The notes below the pieces were generated by a model. It did not search any database, was not told where the DNA came from, and saw nothing but the letters and a program-made list of their open reading frames with translations. A stretch of DNA of 64,000 nucleotides from assembly GCA_030374765.1 (NCBI GenBank), contig JARGXX010000098.1, forward strand, positions 930,001 to 994,000, given 5' to 3'. Shown piece by piece: positions 20,678 through 31,668 of the stretch; position 1 is the first letter of the stretch; each line of letters begins with the position of its first letter. A program made the position numbers and the translations under genes. Origin of the DNA: Agarophyton chilense. Lineage: Eukaryota; Rhodophyta; Florideophyceae; Gracilariales; Gracilariaceae.

Positions 20678-21305
20678 TTTGCTCACTGTGGTGAAGCCCG
20701 GAAGTGCGCTGGGGTTGACGGCTATATGCGAAAAGCTTCGTGTTCGACCGTTCTCAGAGTGCGATCGTCGTTGAAAAGATCTACGGGATAGCGACGATGA
20801 GAGATTGTTGGTTCGTGCCGGAGCGACCGTCACAGCAGTGCTGCTGTTCAAAAAAAGCGTTGACTCGCATATGTACAGTACGAAGGGAATGTGAATCAAA
20901 GTTCCCTCGCCCGCGATTGTTGTTTTTTGGGAAAATGCTTCCACAAAACTTATAGGCCTACTACTCTAGCTAGTAGAGAGGCTTGCTGACAGCCGGTACA
21001 TCTCTTGAGATACGGTGCTCCTCAACTGCGCTATGATACATATGCCTGACGATTCAGACTACAACGACATTCTGCATATCGCTGAAAAGTCAAGAGGGTG
21101 AGGGTTAACCCAAAGTCTCGTCGCTCTTCCTCCCTGAGGATGTCGATCAAGCCAAAAGGCAGCGAATCGGGCAATAGGTAGAGATTCTGAAGAGGGGTGT
21201 GAGAGAAACCGCACTCTTTGCAGACAGCATCGAAACGCCATCAATGTGAAGAAAACATATTTACAACAGTTCTCCAGACACAACCCTCCCCCCATTGACA
21301 TCACC

Positions 21306-23381
21306 CTATGAGTTCCCAGTCGATCGCACCTTCACTCCAGTATTCCCATCGGCATTCTTAATTCTCATCTTCTCAACCAAAACCTTTAGCACCGCAATAT
21401 CAGCAGGATTGACCCCTCCGATGCGAGCTGCCTGTCCAATTGTCTCTGGACGAATCTTCGCCAGCTTTTCCCTCGCCTCAAGTCTCAATCCGTTTACACG
21501 CGAATAATCAAGATCAGGCAATCGTTTAGAAAACGCCTTCTTTGTCTTTTCAATTTCATCAAACTGCCGTTTTATATATCCTTCATACTTGACTTCGGTC
21601 TCCACACGCTCTCTTTCGTACGCATTTTGAAGGTGCCCACCAAGCCCGGCTTGCCTCAAACAGCTGTAGTGGAGCGCGGGTTGTTTCAGCACGTCTGCCA
21701 AAGTTGAGCTCTGTTTAATCGTCGCTCCTTTCCTACGAAGTTGTTCGGCATCTTCACTGCTCCCACTCACACGCGTTTGATACAATCTCTTCATCTCGCT
21801 CTCAACTCGTTTCGATTTCTCTTCAAATATCTTCCACCTATAATCATCAATCATTCCGATTGACCTGCCCAACGGCGTCATGCGACTATCGGAATTATCC
21901 GCTCTCAAAATCAGGCGATATTCTGACCGCGACGTGAGCACACGATATGGCTCTCTCAATGGCTTTGTACAAAGGTCATCAATCATAGTACCAATAAAAG
22001 AGCTTTCTCTCGACAAGGAAATCATGTCCATACCAAGCGCACTTCTCGAGGCGTTTATACCCGCAATGAGCCCCTGTGACGCAGCTTCTTCGTAGCCAGT
22101 GGTACCACAAACTTGCCCAGCAAAGAACAATCCGTCCACATTTTTGCTCATCAAGGTAGTATGCAGCTGCGTAGCAGGAATGTAATCATAGTCAACACTG
22201 TACGCAGGGCGCACCATGGTAGCATTTTCCAAGCCCGGAATGGTACGAAGAACTTCAAGTTGAATATCTTCCGGAAGACCCGTACTGAACCCTTGTATGT
22301 AAAGCTCCGGTATGGTTCGACCCTCAGGTTCGATAAAGATTTGATGTGAAAGCTTATCGGTGAATCTAACGATCTTATCTTCGATACTAGGACAGTAACG
22401 GGGTCCAGTAGAATCCATAAAACCACCGTACTTGGGTGTGAGATGTATGTTTTCTTTTATCATTTTATGAGTGCTCGACGACGTTCGCGTGAGATAACAG
22501 GGCATGGTTTGGCGTGGTTTCCATTCAGACGGATCAAAGCTAAACCAATGATCCTGTTGATCGGATGGCTGTGGCTGCATTACGGAATAGTTAACAGAGC
22601 GAGAATCGACTCGAGGCGGGGTTCCTGTTTTCAATCTGCCAGTTTCAAAGCCCAAATCATTGAGGGTTTGTGTGATTCCAAGCGCAGGAAGTTCACCCGC
22701 GCGCCCTGCAGGCATGCTCCGCGCGCCAACCCATATAGTGCCCTGTAGAAACGTGCCAGTGGTAATGACGACGCATTTGGTTCGAAAGGCAGCTCCGAAG
22801 AAGGTTGTGACACCCACCACATCGTCATTATCGCCTATGATTAAATCGTGTACCATGCCTTCCCTGATATCAAGAAACGGGGTAAGGGAACGCTGATGCA
22901 ACACACTGGTCATCATCTGTGAATACTCTCTCTTGTCGGTTTGAGCTCGCAACGCCCAGACGGCTGGCCCCTTTGAGCGGTTAAGTATGCGGCGTTGCAA
23001 ATAAGTCCTATCTGCAATGCGGGCAATCCAGCCGCCCAAGGCGTCTGTCTCGTGCACCAGGGTGGACTTGGCGGGGCCGCCGACGGCCGGGTTACACGGC
23101 TGCCAGGCGATTTTGTCGAGATTCATGGTAAGCAAAAGGGTTTTCGCTGAGAGGTTTGAGGCGGCTAAAGCGGCTTCGCAGCCGGAATGGCCAGCGCCTA
23201 TGACGATTACATCGTAGGTTGTCGGGTGCCAGTTTATCGCGTGGCGCGACGAGCGAAGAAGCGCTGTGGTGGGCGGCTTTCGCTTGCGCGGGGAGTGTGA
23301 GAAGGGGCGAAACTTGACGGTGAGGATATTCCGGGGAGGGGCGCGGCTGCTAAGAGGGAGCGGGGAGATGAAAGAGATCAT
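21306..23381 (-). CDS. MTO1: Mitochondrial tRNA uridine-5 carboxymethylaminomethyl-type modification enzyme (MnmG/GidA/MTO1)
   Basis: This FAD protein acts with MnmE/GTPBP3 to modify the wobble uridine of certain tRNAs. From ATG 23381 it has 691 residues. A basic, Ser/Arg-rich leader of about 45 residues looks like a mitochondrial transit peptide. The FAD motif [17 protein letters not shown] follows, then [37 protein letters not shown], and the C-terminal MnmG helical domain ([20 protein letters not shown]). An in-frame ATG at 23525 is an alternative but would place extra sequence before the leader. It is divergent from the glycosyltransferase gene with about 715 bp between starts. Confidence 0.94.
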   Translation of the reverse strand: MISFISPLPLSSRAPPRNILTVKFRPFSHSPRKRKPPTTALLRSSRHAINWHPTTYDVIVIGAGHSGCEAALAASNLSAKTLLLTMNLDKIAWQPCNPAVGGPAKSTLVHETDALGGWIARIADRTYLQRRILNRSKGPAVWALRAQTDKREYSQMMTSVLHQRSLTPFLDIREGMVHDLIIGDNDDVVGVTTFFGAAFRTKCVVITTGTFLQGTIWVGARSMPAGRAGELPALGITQTLNDLGFETGRLKTGTPPRVDSRSVNYSVMQPQPSDQQDHWFSFDPSEWKPRQTMPCYLTRTSSSTHKMIKENIHLTPKYGGFMDSTGPRYCPSIEDKIVRFTDKLSHQIFIEPEGRTIPELYIQGFSTGLPEDIQLEVLRTIPGLENATMVRPAYSVDYDYIPATQLHTTLMSKNVDGLFFAGQVCGTTGYEEAASQGLIAGINASRSALGMDMISLSRESSFIGTMIDDLCTKPLREPYRVLTSRSEYRLILRADNSDSRMTPLGRSIGMIDDYRWKIFEEKSKRVESEMKRLYQTRVSGSSEDAEQLRRKGATIKQSSTLADVLKQPALHYSCLRQAGLGGHLQNAYERERVETEVKYEGYIKRQFDEIEKTKKAFSKRLPDLDYSRVNGLRLEAREKLAKIRPETIGQAARIGGVNPADIAVLKVLVEKMRIKNADGNTGVKVRSTGNS

Positions 23382-24095
23382 TTGCAGGCGACCGAGATGG
23401 GCGGCGCAGTGTCGGTGAGCTGCCGGGTGCGCGCTGAAAGTACGAAGGTAGGTGAGCAGGTTGATCTGGAAGATCAATTGACGATTACAAAATGTATTCG
23501 TAACACAATTACAGCACGTGGCCATGCATGGCGAAGCGGCACGGCTGTGTTGCTCACTGCGCACACATATCTACGTCACGTGTAATGCATCTGCGAGATA
23601 TTTGATAAGTCGCCGGTAGACCTTTCCAAAGCAACTTATCGTGAACCAAAGGCTAAGTGCTTCCTCCGCGCAGTAAACGTTGAATTCAACACCGTTCGTA
23701 ACTTATCGACAGGAGATAAACATAAACTTAGATATATCCAGCTGTCCCATGGCACCTGGCTGTCTTCTCTGTTCAGGACCTGAACTTCAGGCCCAACGCG
23801 GACTGGCGCGCAGTGCGCTGTCGCCAACGGCGGCGAAACACAGCGTGCAGATTCACTGCGTCTTTGCAGCAAAGCGTCCACATGCTCCGCCTCGCGCTCA
23901 TTGGACATTGCCCACAACTGCCAAAATAAAGCTTCCCCCGCTGTCGAACCAAACACAATCGGCACACTTGCGCCTCATGCCGCCGCTTCTTATCGCCGCC
24001 GTCACCCTCCCCACTTCCTTTCTACAGCCCACGCCTAGCTAGCTAGCTAGCGGCCTGTTGAGCCCGAGCGCCCTTCACCGTCCGTCTCGCTCACC
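23382..24095. other. Divergent intergenic region between MTO1 and the glycosyltransferase gene
   Basis: It probably holds both promoters. No convincing ORF is present. A short (CTAG)n run lies at about 24036-24050, 45 bp before the glycosyltransferase ATG. Confidence 0.5.
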
Positions 24096-27000
24096 ATGAC
24101 GCTTCGCGAGCGCGTGCGTCGCACTCCCGTCCACTCTCGCGTCTCGAAGAAGCGACCTGCCCGTCGTGCCGTCGCCACCGCTCCTCTTCTTGCCGCTCTG
24201 TTTACTTTGCCTCTTTTGACATATCTCGCACCGTCCAGCGTGCTACCCTCATCCCCTGTTGCCCGCACTTCTTCCGAACACTCCCGTTCTTCACACAATG
24301 CCTCATCAACTAACTCCCATCCAAGGTGGCAACCCTCTGCCCCAATCCACGCACAACCGCGCCTGTCGAATCACTCTTTGGTTGCCGTTCGCCACCAGAT
24401 GCCCCTCGAGAATCACCCTTCTCTGCATGCTGTTTTCGTCTGTCAGACCCCCTGTTGTACCAAACTGCTCCACTCTTCCTTAACAGCTCTCGTCCGACAG
24501 ACGTTTGTTCCCACCGTGTTAACCGTGCTTCACGCCTGCGAACCGTCTGCGCATTCTGCCCTGCTTCACGCCGTGCGACGTGCAATAGCTGACGACGCAA
24601 AAGTTTCCACCAGTTACACCTTACGCCCAGAGCTTACCACCCACCACTGCTCCCCGCGCACCTACGCTACTTGCGTTTTGTCTTATCTTGCCCGCTCTGG
24701 TCAGCGTGACGATGGCTTCGGCCTGTTTTTGGACGAAGGCGTTATCTTTGAACCCACCGCTGTGGAAAAGGCATACCTTTCGCTGATGCATCGACCCGGC
24801 ACGTCGGCCATTCGAATGTTATCATACAATTATCATTCACTTTTGAAGTCGTACCAGCTGCGAGATCCTCTATCGGTGCGCCGTGTCCTGCCACACAATA
24901 TTTCTGCTCAAGCGCACGCCATTGTCCCGTTCCCTCTGTTTTACGCCATATCGTCGTATCAACGAGCAGTCACGCAGTCTTATCATGTTCCTTCCTCGTT
25001 TTCCCAATGGGCGCCCTTGATCTCCGTTCTCGCGCAGTCGTCATTGCTGCGAGAGGCCCTTTTTACCCGTACCCACAAACATGTCACCCTATCGCTGGAG
25101 CTCTTCCCCAAGTCCTCCGTATTGCTTCCGGCGCACCTCCACTCCGAGCTGGCCTTCTACAAGTGGTCCGCGCGGAACGAGGAGTCTGAAATGTACCGGT
25201 ATGATGTGTTCGACATGTCCAACTCGTTCGCGACGGTGGACTTGTCGCCGATTCCGTTCTGGCCCATTGGCAACCGCAAGCAGCATCACATCATGTTCCT
25301 GTTGCCATGGTTACAAATGGGCGGCAGTGAGAAATGCATGCTGGACATTGCCGAGAAAGCGCTTTCGCTGGACTGGCACATCACGTTTGTGCTGACGATG
25401 CCATTCTGGTCGGAAGACTCTTTCGGAGAAATGTCGTTGCAGCACCAGTGGCTGGACCGCGCGCTGCAGCTCACACCGGATACATTTGACCTGCTTCAGC
25501 TGGCTCCTCACCAACACTCATCGCGGTTGCTCCGCCACTTGCTGGAATCGCGGCGACCAGACTTGGTGCTGATGGCCAACTCGCGGTGGGCATATTCGCA
25601 TGCTTCCTTGATCAACGCAGTGCTTCCCACTGCAGTGGTAGCGGACTACAACCATATGATCCACACAAGCTGGGAAGGAGGCGGGATGCCTCGTTTCGGG
25701 GCGAACAACACACGCCGCTTTGATCTACATCTGACGGCCTCACACGACGTGGAGAACGCGATGCGAAAGTGGATTGCACCTGACGTACTGGCGGGCAATC
25801 GACAGAAAGTGCGCACCTGTTATATCGGTACGGAGCCGCACCTGCTGTGCAGTGGTGCTGAGCGTGCGAAGGTGCGGTCGGAAATGCGTGCGAAACACGG
25901 AATATCGGAACAGACGACGGTTGTGTTATATGCGGGACGATTCATTGTAGAAAAGGGTATCGATATTGTGGCAGACATTGCCAGAATTGCTGCGAACGAC
26001 GCGAAGCTGGGGTCAAGGTTGACATTTTTGTTCGTCGGAAGCGGACCAGAGTTATCGCGGTTAGAGGCGCTTCCGGAGCAGGGTGCGGACGGGGGTCGTT
26101 TGGTGATCGTGGAGCCTCCCGCGTATGGGTTGGAGGAAATGAGAAAGTACTATGCGATGTCGGACATCTTCTTGTTGCCTTCTGTGAACGAGGGGATCGC
26201 ATTGGTTTTGTATGAAGCAATGGCCTCAGGGATGCTTGTCATGTCGACGGATGTTGGGGGACAGCGCGAACTGATCACGGAGGAGACCGGAGTACTGTTG
26301 ACTAACCACCAAAGCTATTCCAAGATGCTCAACCACACTCTGAATAAGCTTGAAGAGGTTCTGGATCACCCTGAACGATACGCAAACGTAGCATCTGCAG
26401 GAACGCGACGTGTGCGAGACAAGTTTACCACAAAAAGGTTCAGCGACTGCGTAATACGAAGGCTGGACGAAGCGTACCGAAGGAAAGAGAAACAAGATCT
26501 ATCGTCTAGGGAGCACTGGGAAGACGCCACTGTGATCCAAAAGCGAGTTGATGACATATCAGACTATATTTTGGACGGAGTGGCCGTTGAACGTTTCCAT
26601 GGGCTGTACAACCGTGAAAGAGTGGAGCGGTCAATCGAGGGGTTCCTTACAATTGGAATCAAGACGTACGTCTGCGATGTTACCATCACAGGGCAGGTTG
26701 AAAACCTAGTTCGTTCGATACGTGTGCATTATCCGAAGGTACGAGTTATATTGGCCAATGACGGCCCCATGTCGCTGGATAACGAGGAATTTCTTAAAGA
26801 CGATCCTTTCACAGAGGAGCATGCATTGCCAGCCGACAGCGGAATTTCGTACGGCCGGAATCACATGGTGAATGCGACCACTACTCGGTACTTTCTTCTC
26901 CTGGACGATGACCATGTGTTCGATGATACGACGAACTTGACGGTGCTTTTAAACGCGATTCACAAGGAGGATTTTGACATTGTTGGGCTACGCGTCAGAA

Positions 27001-27476
27001 ACCTTCCAGGCATCGATGAATTGGAGCGCATCGGTATTCTCATACCTCGTTATGTCGGAAATATCACCAGCTTTGAAGACCGAGAAGTAACCCTTTGTGT
27101 ATGGAACGAGAATGATGGCCCCAGTGTGTACGGTATCACGCATGCGTTTCAAGTCGATGTCTTGCACAATGCTTTCATAGCGAGAGTCGATGTGCTTCGC
27201 AAACATGGGTGGAGAAACGAGCTGAAGGTCAACGAGCATATGACCTTTTTCTTGGATGCTAAAGACGCTGCCTTGAAGGTGGGGTACCTTCCGAGCGTGT
27301 TTGTACATCACAGAGCAAGAGATTACTCAGATTGTTACTTCAGCGTGCGCTTTAGGGAAGACAAGTATGCCGAGCTCCTACCGTACAACGACCAATTCTT
27401 ATGGGACATTCCATGTCAGCGACGGTTTCCTGGACGGATTCGGGACCACATAATTGAACGAGAGCTATCGGATTAG
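24096..27476 (+). CDS. Multi-domain membrane glycosyltransferase (GT2-like / GT4 / GT2-like)
   Basis: The protein has 1126 residues and starts at ATG 24096 in an ACCATGA context. A single N-terminal membrane segment lies at about residues 28-48. A GT2-like region (about 95-380) has LFLDEGVIFEP where a DxD would be expected. A GT4 domain (about 395-780) starts PWLQMGGSEKCMLDIA, has YAGRFIVEKG near 612 and the nucleotide-sugar loop PSVNEGIALVLYEAMASG near 693. A C-terminal GT-A domain (about 845-1120) has FLLLDDDHVF near 933, like animal and algal N-acetylgalactosaminyltransferase-type domains. A Golgi enzyme building a complex cell-wall or matrix polysaccharide is likely. The donor sugars are unknown. 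Confidence 0.88.
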   Translation: MTLRERVRRTPVHSRVSKKRPARRAVATAPLLAALFTLPLLTYLAPSSVLPSSPVARTSSEHSRSSHNASSTNSHPRWQPSAPIHAQPRLSNHSLVAVRHQMPLENHPSLHAVFVCQTPCCTKLLHSSLTALVRQTFVPTVLTVLHACEPSAHSALLHAVRRAIADDAKVSTSYTLRPELTTHHCSPRTYATCVLSYLARSGQRDDGFGLFLDEGVIFEPTAVEKAYLSLMHRPGTSAIRMLSYNYHSLLKSYQLRDPLSVRRVLPHNISAQAHAIVPFPLFYAISSYQRAVTQSYHVPSSFSQWAPLISVLAQSSLLREALFTRTHKHVTLSLELFPKSSVLLPAHLHSELAFYKWSARNEESEMYRYDVFDMSNSFATVDLSPIPFWPIGNRKQHHIMFLLPWLQMGGSEKCMLDIAEKALSLDWHITFVLTMPFWSEDSFGEMSLQHQWLDRALQLTPDTFDLLQLAPHQHSSRLLRHLLESRRPDLVLMANSRWAYSHASLINAVLPTAVVADYNHMIHTSWEGGGMPRFGANNTRRFDLHLTASHDVENAMRKWIAPDVLAGNRQKVRTCYIGTEPHLLCSGAERAKVRSEMRAKHGISEQTTVVLYAGRFIVEKGIDIVADIARIAANDAKLGSRLTFLFVGSGPELSRLEALPEQGADGGRLVIVEPPAYGLEEMRKYYAMSDIFLLPSVNEGIALVLYEAMASGMLVMSTDVGGQRELITEETGVLLTNHQSYSKMLNHTLNKLEEVLDHPERYANVASAGTRRVRDKFTTKRFSDCVIRRLDEAYRRKEKQDLSSREHWEDATVIQKRVDDISDYILDGVAVERFHGLYNRERVERSIEGFLTIGIKTYVCDVTITGQVENLVRSIRVHYPKVRVILANDGPMSLDNEEFLKDDPFTEEHALPADSGISYGRNHMVNATTTRYFLLLDDDHVFDDTTNLTVLLNAIHKEDFDIVGLRVRNLPGIDELERIGILIPRYVGNITSFEDREVTLCVWNENDGPSVYGITHAFQVDVLHNAFIARVDVLRKHGWRNELKVNEHMTFFLDAKDAALKVGYLPSVFVHHRARDYSDCYFSVRFREDKYAELLPYNDQFLWDIPCQRRFPGRIRDHIIERELSD

Positions 27477-28194
27477 GTTTAGTACATGGAGAGCTCTGGA
27501 CGAAGCCGAAGTGTACATAAAGCAAGAATCGGTTCAGGAAGAGCGATGAGGCTCAGCCACCCATTTCGTTTCTAGCTAGCAGTGAGCGAGGAGCTACGCT
27601 TTTTGATGTTACAGCGCAGTGCTTTATAATACCAGCGTTCAGCGTCTCCCACTTTACTCACGCTTGACCGACATGAAAGTCTTCCGGAAGCGGCGCTTGC
27701 TCTACGAGGTCGGCGTCACTTATTCAGGACAAAATCGTACGGCGTCAAGCGTGAGCAGTAGCAAGTCACGAAGATTTGACATTTGTGGACATTGGTAGTC
27801 TTCGGTCGTTGCAACGGAAGCACTCTCGAAATCCTTTGTACTGCCTGCATGCCCGTATCTACGGTCGTGTCTTGCACATGAAGAACGGTGTTGTCAACAG
27901 CATTTGGATTTTCGAAGCAGGAGTCGTTGGGCGAATCAAACGCAGCGCGCGTAGGTGACATGTTGTCGTGCATAGCAGGTAGTGCTTCCATCGTGCGTAA
28001 ATTGACTTGGCCTCCGTGTGCGAAAACGAGGTTACGGAAGGTACGAAGGTACAGTCCTTCTTTTCGCTCCCAAACTTTCTCTTCATTTCACATCACCCAA
28101 CGAATGTGGCTTTCCAGGCTCCATCGTGCTTTTCGTTTGGGAAGCATTCTGCCTCTACCCACCAAACAACGCAAAATCTAGCCTCCCCCACCGA
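27477..28194. other. Intergenic region before the NB-ARC gene
   Basis: I see no supported gene. The NB-ARC frame is open back to 28018 without an ATG, so its 5' leader or an upstream exon may lie here. Confidence 0.4.
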
Positions 28195-31100
28195 ATGGAA
28201 GTTGCCGTGGCATCTGGCCAGCTCCTGTTACAAGTGCTCGTCAAGGTTGAAACAATTGCGAACAAGTGGTACGAGCGTCGAGACATTAAGGATGACAATC
28301 TCAATGCCTTTCATCGAGTGACTCGGCAGTACAAAGACGTATTCGATGTACTAGAAGCACCTCCCGCTTTTGCCTCGACTGATCGTTTCACCAACACAAG
28401 AATAGACCAGTTTGAGACATGCTTGCGGCAGAATGCAGAAGCGTTGGAAGCATGGGGAAAAAGAATAGAAGAAGGTAGTGAAATAGACAGGGTGAAGAGA
28501 ATGAAGCAAATCCTCGACAAATGCGAAAAGGATGCTACGAGCTTTTACGACTTTCTTCTTACTCACGTGTCCCCGGGTGTGCACAGTGCGGTAAATGTAC
28601 AGCCCAATAAGTATGTATCGGGAAGCAATGTTCCACAAAATCCACCGCGATTGACGCATGAGTACTGGAACCCGGATACTAGCGAAGCAAAACTGAAAGC
28701 AGCCGTGCTGGACCGGTGTAGCGCAGGGATTGTCGCCGTCGTGGCCTTCGGGAAGGGTGGAGTGGGTAAAACATGCGCCCTTCGCGGGTTGGCTTTTGAA
28801 ATGGACGTCAAGAGCGCATTTCCTGGTGGTACGCTGTACCTTCAGCTCGGGAACGAGTCGCATTTGTCAAATGTAATCAAAGGAATCGCGAGAATTGTGC
28901 GCTGCACGGGAGGTGCGAGTGTAGCAAACAAGATTGAAAACGTGAGACATCTCCAGGATGCATGTGACGAGGCATCTGTTTGGTTCCGGCCGCATGAATG
29001 TCTCCTGTTAATCGATGACATTTGGTGGGTGAATGGAATCGATATGGAAGTCTTAAATGCTCTATGCACAATGCTTAACGAAAGGAGCAGAATGGTGTTC
29101 ACCTCGAGAGATAGACGTTTTTTGGGCGGGGCTGGTTCAGTGATTGAGTTTAATGAGATTGAGGCCCGTGGCAAACTGGCACGCCGCATGTTGATGAACC
29201 ATGGTGGCTTTGGTGAAGAGGACGAACTTGACCAGATGAATGAAGCCGCGTTTGAAGCTATCCTTGACCTCTGCCAAGGCCTTCCCCTCGCACTTGGGAT
29301 AGCTGGTGCATCTGTTCTGCAGAATCGAATGAGAAAGCGTGCCGAAAATAAGCAAAGCGCTTGGTCTGATTTCTATGAGGACGTAGTGTCGAAGCGGAAG
29401 GACTTTTTTGATCTACCCGACGCCTCGAATGGAAGAGACAAGCTGCCAAAGATTGTCGGTCTTTCTCTACAAGTACTAGAAAGACGCGAGGACGGGAGGA
29501 ACTACCAGCAGATCTTCAGGGCTCTGTGTGTTATTGAAAAGCATCAGACAGTTCCGGTTCATATGCTCCGAAAGCTGTGGGACATGGAGGGGAACAGTGA
29601 AGCTGAAGAAGTTGTCGAACTGTTAGATACTGTGTCGGTAGTTCAAATGCGGCAAGAGTACGGCTGTATATCGATACAGCTTCATGACTTGATCTTGGAT
29701 ATCGCCATTCGCCAGGCCTCCGAGAAGTTTGAGACTCAAAACTTTTTCCGAACCTTGGTGTGCAACTACATTCCCAACGCAGAGCGGAATAATGCGACAC
29801 AGTCTCAGAAGAGTTTTGCAAAAGAGAAGCGTCTGGGAATTGATCCGGTCAAGAAATATGGCTTCTGGAAGAAACTGTGTTGTGTATCGAGTACAAGCGA
29901 TGAAGACAAGATTATTGAGACCGAGAGGATGCGCCTCACACCCTGCAGCTTGTTCCGAGCGTGGTGGGACTCTGCAGATGATGGGTATTTGTATGGAAAT
30001 CTGTGCCGGCTTCTTGAACGGGCAGGATACGCTGTGGAGCTGATGTGGCTACTGTCAAAACCGCAATGGATCGTGAAACGGCTGCAGATGAGCGGAATAT
30101 ACGGCGTGGAAGGCGATATTGAATACGGGACATGCGCGATGCGCTTGCAGGGTCGTAACGACTGTGCCCTGGGGAAGCATCTTGAAGTACTTGGCAAAGC
30201 TGCGCGCATGAGCTGCGCAACAGTGACGGAAAACCCATACGAAGCATGGTTTCAGTTATACGGCCGTTTGGGGTGGTATGCGAAGCAATGCGGCAGGACG
30301 CGACGATTCATCAAAGAGTTGGAGCGTCATGCGCCGAGGCCATGGGTGAAAGCATCTGCCGGGTTCTTGCAGCCTGCCGGGGGGGCAGGGATAGATTTGA
30401 TACACACCCGTGGCGAAGTTACGGCTGTATCCTGGGCTGGGGAAAATGTTGTATTTAGCGTCCACGGAGCTGGAGGAGTCAGTGTGGCGCGGTACAATCC
30501 GAAAACTGGGACATGCATGACGAAAGAGTTTGGATCTGGAGAGATGGTTGTAGTTTCGAATCACGCCTGTGCCTTGTTCTCACGAGATGACAGAAGATTG
30601 GCCACAGGTCACAAAGACGGGAGAATTGCAAGTTATGACTTTGACGCCAATATCGCACGAATTCTTGTAGGGCACACTGGCGTCGTGCGGTGTGTCGCAT
30701 TCAGTGCGGACGGAACTCGAGTGGTGTCCGGATCAGAGGAGGGGACTGTTCGCGTTTGGGACGCGCGGAGCGTGGAGGCAGTGGGACAGCCCTATGTTGG
30801 TCACAATGACGCGGTGTGGTGTGCGGCGTTCAGTGCTGACGGCGCTCGAGTGGTGTCCGGGTCACAGGACAAGACTGTTTGCATTTGGGGCGCGCGTAGC
30901 GGAGAGGCGGTGGGGGAGCTCTTTGTTGGTCACACTGATATGGTGAAGTGTGCGGCGTTCAGTGCGGACGGCGCTCAAGTGGTGTCTGGGTCATGGGACA
31001 GGACTGTTCGCGTTTTGGACTCGAATGACACGTCTTGGCGCTCGACGATTGACGCGCTAGAGCTGAAATGGTCGGGATACCACGCGTCATGGGGTGACTA

Positions 31101-31245
31101 TATTCCGGAGCCGCGCGATGACGGTGTCGAACCTGTACTGGCTACATTCGACCAACCAGCAAATTTGGTCGGCGACCGATGGTGCATACGTGGAAGCGGT
31201 TTCCCTGAATTCTGTGAGGTTGTGCGGAAGTTGGCATGTCACTGA
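28195..31245 (+). CDS. NB-ARC ATPase with C-terminal WD40 repeats (STAND/Apaf-1-like)
   Basis: This is a signal-transducing ATPase of the class that includes Apaf-1 and plant NLRs. From ATG 28195 it has 1016 residues. The N-terminal 170 residues are helical. The NB-ARC domain has the P-loop FGKGGVGKTC (about 184-193), kinase-2 LLLIDDIWW (about 270), VFTSRDR (about 300), GLPLAL (about 361) and a winged-helix HDL motif (about 497). Three WD40 blades with 43-residue spacing start GHTGVVRC, GHNDAVWC and GHTDMVKC (about 826-945), after two weaker blades. The last 70 residues lose the WD40 pattern. A neighbouring frame from about 31120 reads LYWLHSTNQQIWSATDG and looks more protein-like, so a late frameshift is possible. 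An immune or cell-death role is inference. Confidence 0.9.
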   Translation: MEVAVASGQLLLQVLVKVETIANKWYERRDIKDDNLNAFHRVTRQYKDVFDVLEAPPAFASTDRFTNTRIDQFETCLRQNAEALEAWGKRIEEGSEIDRVKRMKQILDKCEKDATSFYDFLLTHVSPGVHSAVNVQPNKYVSGSNVPQNPPRLTHEYWNPDTSEAKLKAAVLDRCSAGIVAVVAFGKGGVGKTCALRGLAFEMDVKSAFPGGTLYLQLGNESHLSNVIKGIARIVRCTGGASVANKIENVRHLQDACDEASVWFRPHECLLLIDDIWWVNGIDMEVLNALCTMLNERSRMVFTSRDRRFLGGAGSVIEFNEIEARGKLARRMLMNHGGFGEEDELDQMNEAAFEAILDLCQGLPLALGIAGASVLQNRMRKRAENKQSAWSDFYEDVVSKRKDFFDLPDASNGRDKLPKIVGLSLQVLERREDGRNYQQIFRALCVIEKHQTVPVHMLRKLWDMEGNSEAEEVVELLDTVSVVQMRQEYGCISIQLHDLILDIAIRQASEKFETQNFFRTLVCNYIPNAERNNATQSQKSFAKEKRLGIDPVKKYGFWKKLCCVSSTSDEDKIIETERMRLTPCSLFRAWWDSADDGYLYGNLCRLLERAGYAVELMWLLSKPQWIVKRLQMSGIYGVEGDIEYGTCAMRLQGRNDCALGKHLEVLGKAARMSCATVTENPYEAWFQLYGRLGWYAKQCGRTRRFIKELERHAPRPWVKASAGFLQPAGGAGIDLIHTRGEVTAVSWAGENVVFSVHGAGGVSVARYNPKTGTCMTKEFGSGEMVVVSNHACALFSRDDRRLATGHKDGRIASYDFDANIARILVGHTGVVRCVAFSADGTRVVSGSEEGTVRVWDARSVEAVGQPYVGHNDAVWCAAFSADGARVVSGSQDKTVCIWGARSGEAVGELFVGHTDMVKCAAFSADGAQVVSGSWDRTVRVLDSNDTSWRSTIDALELKWSGYHASWGDYIPEPRDDGVEPVLATFDQPANLVGDRWCIRGSGFPEFCEVVRKLACH

Positions 31246-31570
31246 TGTGAGCACTGTTCCACTCCTTGTGCACCGCCATGTCCATCGGTGTGAAGATGAA
31301 GTCGTCTCGGGCCGTTGCCCGCGAGCTCGTGGGCTGTGACGATCGTCACCGGTCATCCGGTGGGTCACCACTTGGCCACTTCCGTGTAGCACGCTGCAGT
31401 GAGTTCATATCCCGGTGAGCGAGGCTAGAGTAGTATGGGATCAGTTTCTTTCTATATCGGTGTTTGACTACCTTGACTACCTTGACTTGCGTCTTTGTGT
31501 TATCAGCATTGGTGATTGTGTCGGGCACCTACAGTGCGGTGCAAAAACTGGTTGAAAATCGTACCAAAAA

Positions 31571-31617
31571 TCAATGTCGGAGATATATCTCGCTTCGAGC
31601 GATATTTCCGACACCGA
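31571..31617. repeat. Long imperfect hairpin
   Basis: The arms AATCaaTGTCGGA...ATATCTCGCT and AGCGATAT...TCCGACAccGATT pair with small bulges around the loop TCG. It lies 325 bp after the NB-ARC stop. Confidence 0.6.
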
Positions 31618-31632
31618 TTCCTAGTACAACAC

Positions 31633-31668
31633 ACACAAGATCGAGAGTCCCGAGTCTCGGTCTTGTGT
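31633..31668. repeat. 14-bp stem hairpin
   Basis: ACACAAGATCGAGA at 31633-31646 pairs with TCTCGGTCTTGTGT at 31655-31668. There is one non-Watson-Crick position and an 8-nt loop. It sits 15 bp after another hairpin. Confidence 0.7.

Noticed and set aside
20678-20944. Upstream extension of the aspartate aminotransferase as part of the protein
   Set aside because: The frame is open and transit-peptide-like but has no ATG, so I kept ATG 20677 and mention the extension only as a possible exon.
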